Below are positions 60,199 through 64,000 of a stretch of 64,000 bases of DNA, in pieces. Source of the DNA: Plantago ovata (taxonomy: Eukaryota > Streptophyta > Magnoliopsida > Lamiales > Plantaginaceae); assembly GCA_028274465.1 (NCBI GenBank), contig CM051456.1, positions 68,806,753 to 68,870,752 on the forward strand, in the 5' to 3' direction. Below the pieces are notes generated by a model. The model saw nothing but the letters and a program-made list of their open reading frames with translations, was not told the origin of the DNA and made no database searches. Within the stretch, counting starts at the first letter, position 1, and the number at the start of each line of letters is the position of its first letter. The translations under genes and the position numbers were made by a program.

Positions 60199-60592
60199 CA
60201 AGTAAGGAGCCGTTTGAATTTCAATTCCTAAGGCTTTTGTTCCTTAACATGTCACTATCTTGCTTTTGTACTTTCAGCAGCGTCCTGTTTGTCTCTGTCT
60301 TCTTGTCTCATGTCCTTCGCGTGTAAGCTTTGCATTTAATGCATATTTGAATGAAATTCAAACATAACATTGGAGCGCAAATTCACGTACTTTCAGCAAG
60401 AGGTCACATATGTTCATCAGCAAGTGTTCATTCTCAGTTTCAGCAAGCACAACCTACTCTGTCTTTCAGATTTTCACTATGCAATGCTGTTGCTGAAAAT
60501 TTCCACTTTCTGAGCAACCGTGCCTTGTAGATCCATTCTTCAGCATCTTCAAGTCTTCAGATCTTCGAATTCTTCAGTCTTCAGATCTTCGC

Positions 60593-60692
60593 NNNNNNNN
60601 NNNNNNNNNNNNNNNNNNNNNNNNNNNNNNNNNNNNNNNNNNNNNNNNNNNNNNNNNNNNNNNNNNNNNNNNNNNNNNNNNNNNNNNNNNNN
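60593..60692. other. Assembly gap of 100 N
   Basis: One hundred N inside the copia 5' LTR, just after a local repeat of CTTCAGATCTTCG. The true length is unknown. Confidence 0.99.
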
Positions 60693-61129
60693 CTTAACTA
60701 ACACCTAATCTAAGTCTTCAGCAAACGTTCCTCTTTTACAATGTCCTTAAAATTCTAAATTCCTATGGACCTTAAGAGTACTAGTTACTGGACTTTCCTT
60801 AATTTAGCATGGTTAATTGCTCATCAAAATTACAAGTTTCCTAACAATGTACCATTTTACCCTCATTTAAGTTTTAGTTTTCAAAAAAAACCAAACAACT
60901 TCAATTCTATTTTATTACATATTTGACTCTAAATTTTCCTATTTTACAAAATTGACTATAAATTATTTAAATTAACCCCCATTAGTTATCCAAATCTCAA
61001 AATGTTCTTAAATATTATAACAAAATGATCCATACACAATTATTGATTCATATTTCACTCCATATTAATTATAAAAGAAAAAAAACAAATTAAAAAATAA
61101 CAAAAAAAAATAAAATAAAATTTAAATAT

Positions 61130-61515
61130 ACAGCTCATCAGAGCTGTTTGAAAGCTCCGATTGGAGCTTTAAAGCTGTTAAAAGCTCCGAATCGGAGCTT
61201 TCAAAGCTCCGATCGGACCTGTTTAAAGCTCCGATCGGAGCTTCTCCGATTGGAGCTTTTGAAAGCTCCAAACCGGAGCTGTTAAAAGCTCCGAATCGGA
61301 GCTTTCAAAAGCTCCGATCGGAGCTGTTTAAAGCTCCGAATCGGAGCTTTTCACAGCTCCAACCGGAGCTGTTATAGCTCCAAATCGGAGCTTTTAACAG
61401 CTCCAACCGGAGCTGTTAAAGCTCCAAATTGGAGCTTTTAATAGCTCCAATCGGAGCTGTAATAACAGCTCCGATTGGAGTTGTAAAAGCTCCAACCGGA
61501 GCTGTACTTTCCGGC
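61130..61515. repeat. Array of AGCTCCGATCGGAGCT-type palindromes
   Basis: About 20 near-perfect palindromic units such as AGCTCCGATCGGAGCT and AGCTCCGAATCGGAGCTT, joined by TTTAAA/GTTAAAA spacers. They lie inside the 1.1-kb inverted-repeat element and could form strong secondary structure. No coding function supported. Confidence 0.9.
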
Positions 61516-61785
61516 AGCTCCGGAAAAAATTCCGGTGCCGGAGCTGGAGAAGAAGAGGGACTTAAAAAAAAGAATAAGAAAATAATAAAAGTAAAAAGAA
61601 AATAAAATTAAAACATGAAAGGAAAAAGGAAAAAGAAAATAAAATAAGTTAAGGGAGTGTTTGGCTAGCCACATTTTCAGAAAATTTTGGACTTGGTCAA
61701 CTCGATTGGTGTAAAACGTAATAGTTGAACTAGTAGGGGGGAAATGAAATGTGGTGCACTAACAGGGGTTCATTCTGAAAATTTC

Positions 61786-61786
<1 letters not shown>

Positions 61787-61851
<65 letters not shown>

Positions 61852-61863
61852 TATTATTATTAT
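61787..61863. repeat. (ATT)n microsatellite, right flank of the inverted-repeat element
   Basis: About 25 ATT units with one interruption, beginning directly at the element's right end GAAAATTTCC. Confidence 0.93.
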
Positions 61864-62110
61864 ATTGTTTTAATATTATTATTAATACTACTATTATATT
61901 AAATTTTAAATCAATTATAATAATAAGTAAGGTAATCTGGATTGAATCTAACTAAACTTAATTAAGTTGAACTAATCTTGGTTCTGGACTGAACTTAACA
62001 TATCACAATTGAATTGATCTTCATGGAATTGAATTTAAGGTGAAATGAACATAGCTCTAGCCTACTAATAGCAAAGTTAATATAATTATAATGTACACGT
62101 CGTACCATAC
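61864..62110. other. AT-rich host DNA
   Basis: No gene or repeat recognised. Confidence 0.5.
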
Positions 62111-64000
62111 TGTAAAATAGTTTGCGGGCGAACACCAATAATAGTTTGCCCGCAAACATGTGGCTTGATAACTACTATAATAGTTCTGACATATCGGCAA
62201 AAAAGAAGATCATATAACTCTAACTCTATACATAAAAATTTTGTAACGTTACAGTTGGTATCAGAGCTTGAGTTCAAAATTGAACTTCCTATGATAAGAT
62301 GTTTCGACATATGGGGTGTTTGTGATGGCCCGAGTCGCTGCATATAAGTTGAATAGTTTGTGTCTTTAGCCTTGATCAACTGTTAATTCGTTATACTTCT
62401 TTTTCCTCACTTGTGCTATAGATTGACTTTAAGTTTGTTCCTTAGTTCAAGTTTACACCGTAGGTTAGTCACACTAGATGACTATTGGATGGACTACTTA
62501 TTGAGGGTTGAGTAATTGTGATGTGCCCTTAGAAAATTGCTAACTGGATTCATTATTACTGACGAGAATTATGGTGTAGCAATTGTGTTGGTATGATCGA
62601 TGATTTATGATTTATAGTTTCAATTTTTGGTTGAGAAAGTAAGTTACTGAACTTTGTTAACTTATTGGTTTGCGAGATGGTTCACTTAATCCGGTTTTTG
62701 AGGTTTGAGTACTGTCGATTTTCCATTCTCCGATCGTTTGAATTAAGATAGTTATGTTTCGAGGATAAACTTCATTTAAAGATGGTGGAGTGTAATTTCC
62801 CATATTTTTATAATTTATCCGAGTAATTTAATTATTTTTTTCCCATTTATATTTGGCTTCATTTAAGCGTTAAATAAAATCGAGCTAGAAAGTCATTTCG
62901 ATTAGTTTGCGAACGAATTTAACTTAGTGGGCTAGAAAAAATCAAATTTATAATGTGTACATAAGATTTTAGCTGAATAATGTGTAGTATATGATTTTGT
63001 TGGTCATCAGTCTTAGATACATTTACATGTGCAAAGTTTAAGTTTTGAGGACGAAACTTCTTTTAAGGGGAATAGAGTGTAAAACCCGAGATTTTTGTAT
63101 ACTTGTTCTTTTTTTTTTTGACATCATGTTCAACTAGATTCCATCTCCGTCCCTATTCGATCTCGACCTTTCAATTAGGCCTGTCAATTTCGATCCGATC
63201 CGTGAATTTTAGCCCAATCCGATCCGTTCCTGACCAGGTCCAGTCCAGAGATAAAGCTAAAAAGTCCAGTGGACTTTCAGTCCATTTGATCCGGACCGAT
63301 CCGGTCCGAACCCGGATCAGTCCGTGGATCGAATAAAACAAAATTAAAATTGAAAATTGAAACTACAAAAACTAATAATGCTTCTGGATAGAATCTAGAA
63401 ACGTTATATCAAAAGAAAACTTTCAAATTTCTCGCCGCTGCTCACCGGCTTCGCCTCTACGCCGCCGTGACATTCTAAACTCTCTACTCTCTGCACTTTC
63501 CAACTCCTCTCTAAGCCAAAACTAAATCAGAATGGGAACCCACGTCTCTATCTCCCAAAAATACACTGTCCAACTCCCAAAAGCCAAAACTAAATCAGAA
63601 ACCCACGTCTCTATCTCAAATTCTCAGTCTCAACCCCAAGCCGAGCCGCCACCAGTCCACCGCACTACCGTCGCGCCTCCACCTCTCCACTTCGCTGCCC
63701 AGATCTACTTTCTGGATGCTGCTAAATCATTTTTTTTTTTGAAAGATCAAACGGGATGGAGGAGTAGCACTTTGAAGAAGAAATGAAGAAAAGAGTGACT
63801 TGGGTAGTCAAGTCTAAAGTCGATTAAGACTGCTCACTTTTTTCGTTTGCCCCATTATCATCCTCCCATTCTCGTCCTTCATATCTTCTTGCCTTTCTTT
63901 TTATTTTCTTTTTTTTTTTATATATGACAGATCTGGTCTTAATCGGGTCTGACCCGGACCGAACCGAACTCAGTTCGGTCCGAGTCAGACCCGATTATAT
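62111..64000 (+). mobile_element. Non-autonomous LTR element fragment (LARD/TRIM-like), right end outside window
   Basis: A terminus ending AACGTTACA (62253) is followed by the primer site TGGTATCAGAGC (62256-62267). About 810 bp later a purine tract TTAAGGGGAATAGAG leads into TGTAAAACCCG (63078), a new LTR start. The left LTR may start at 62111 (TGTAAAATAG), but it shares only seven bases with the right LTR start, so its extent is unsure. A hairpin GTTTGCGGGC...GCCCGCAAAC lies at about 62120-62157. No coding capacity. Confidence 0.6.
63174..64000. other. GC-rich hAT-like repeat DNA at the window edge
   Basis: GATCCGATCCG/GGTCCGAACCCGG-type words at 63183-63335 and GACCCGGACCGAACCGAACT at about 63950-63970 look like the ends of a non-autonomous hAT-type element. 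The middle (63420-63790) is CT-rich with a direct repeat of AAAACTAAATCAGAA...CCCACGTCTCTATCTC (about 63525 and 63585). A short frame of 84 residues there is not supported as a gene. Confidence 0.4.

Larger units (their letters stand above)
21300..60846 (-). mobile_element. Ty1/copia retrotransposon, SIRE/Maximus-like, with extra gene; carries nested insertions
   Basis: A perfect target duplication ATGTA (21295-21299 and 60847-60851) flanks LTRs that both begin TGTTGGTCC and end CCTAACA. Minus strand, in order: 5' LTR 59296-60846, primer site 59282-59293, gag 59183-56772, protease, integrase, RT and RNase H to about 53400, then an extra gene, then the purine tract and 3' LTR 21300-22267. The copia domain order (integrase before RT) is clear. 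The long gag, I-Y-V-D-D-I-I-F-G-S motif and downstream extra gene fit the SIRE/Maximus lineage. Without the nested 24.6 kb the element is about 15 kb. Many frameshifts; not autonomous. Confidence 0.92.
59296..60846 (-). repeat. 5' LTR of the copia element (contains the assembly gap)
   Basis: 1,551 bp including 100 N. TGTTGGTCC at 59296 and CCTAACA at 60846. TATA box on the minus strand, GCACTATAAATAGAG (60184-60198). It contains the segment missing from the 3' LTR. The CAGCAAG word recurs throughout. Confidence 0.92.
21150..61786. mobile_element. 1.1-kb inverted-repeat element inside (ATT)n, split by the copia insertion
   Basis: Left part 21150-21299, right part 60852-61786, joined once the copia element and one ATGTA are removed (about 1,085 bp). 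The left end GGGAAATTTGC and the reverse complement of the right end GGAAATTTTC begin inverted repeats of roughly 80-100 bp, about 70% alike, with CCCCTACTAGTTCAAC shared exactly. The left TIR also shows an internal period of about 30 bp built on CCCTACTAGTT. Both outer ends abut (ATT)n. No coding capacity; a palindromic array fills part of the interior. Superfamily unknown. Confidence 0.65.

Noticed and set aside
60520..60708. Frame across the assembly gap
   Set aside because: It runs through 100 N inside an LTR.
61438..61674. 78-residue minus-strand frame
   Set aside because: Half palindrome array, half low-complexity A-rich DNA.
63532..63786. 84-residue frame near the right edge
   Set aside because: Pro/Ser-rich, built on a direct repeat inside hAT-like DNA; no recognisable domain.
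1..64000. CRISPR arrays, operons or ribosome binding sites
   Set aside because: The window is plant nuclear DNA; tandem and palindromic repeats here have no spacer pattern of CRISPR.

Overview
This window is nuclear DNA of a flowering plant, most likely a eudicot. It holds plant LTR-retrotransposon lineages (Tat, Athila and a SIRE-like Ty1/copia), a CACTA transposon, a Stowaway-type MITE, spliced genes with plant-style introns, and a plant-type RraA-like gene. Only about 2 to 3 kb looks like ordinary host DNA. The rest is transposable elements, most of them nested. There is a 100-N assembly gap at 60593-60692. Layout, left to right. (1) 1-13700: a minus-strand Ty3/gypsy element of the Tat lineage, Retand-like, with its 3' end beyond the left edge. 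Its 5' LTR is 12031-13700, the tRNA-Asn-type primer site is 12013-12028, and gag, protease and pol run from 11963 down to 5465. On the opposite strand (503-4204) lies an antisense gene with its own TATA promoter and introns; one intron contains a complete miniature retrotransposon (TRIM) with a perfect target duplication. (2) 13701-16396: host DNA with an intronless retrocopy of a small conserved gene (poly-A and 17-bp target duplication) and an apparently intact RraA-like gene (15594-16094). (3) 16400-20218: a non-autonomous CACTA element with CGT target duplication. (4) 20219-21149: host DNA and an (ATT)n microsatellite. (5) 21150-61786: a six-level nest. A 1.1-kb inverted-repeat element in (ATT)n is split by a copia element (21300-60846, duplication ATGTA). 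That is split by a large non-coding LTR element (24776-49370, duplication CTTGA), whose 3' LTR is split by an Athila remnant (24901-39111, duplication CCAGC/CTAGC). The remnant's gag is split by a second, pol-less Athila (26802-37141, duplication TCATC), whose gag is split by a TRIM-like element (33801-34378, duplication AGGCC). (6) 61787-64000: microsatellite, a fragment of another non-autonomous LTR element, and GC-rich hAT-like repeat DNA running off the edge. The most interesting biology is in the extra genes carried by the retrotransposons. The Tat antisense gene has a TATA box, a TGACGTCA palindrome, a 5'-UTR intron and further introns. The copia element carries, downstream of pol, a gene of about 1,700 codons with a candidate TATA box of its own and three tiny phase-0 introns in a row. 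The Athila element keeps its extra gene although RT, RNase H and integrase are gone. All three look like separate transcription units. No gag-pol in the window is intact. All transposon calls rest on terminal motifs, target duplications and protein motifs read directly from the sequence; no database search was possible.
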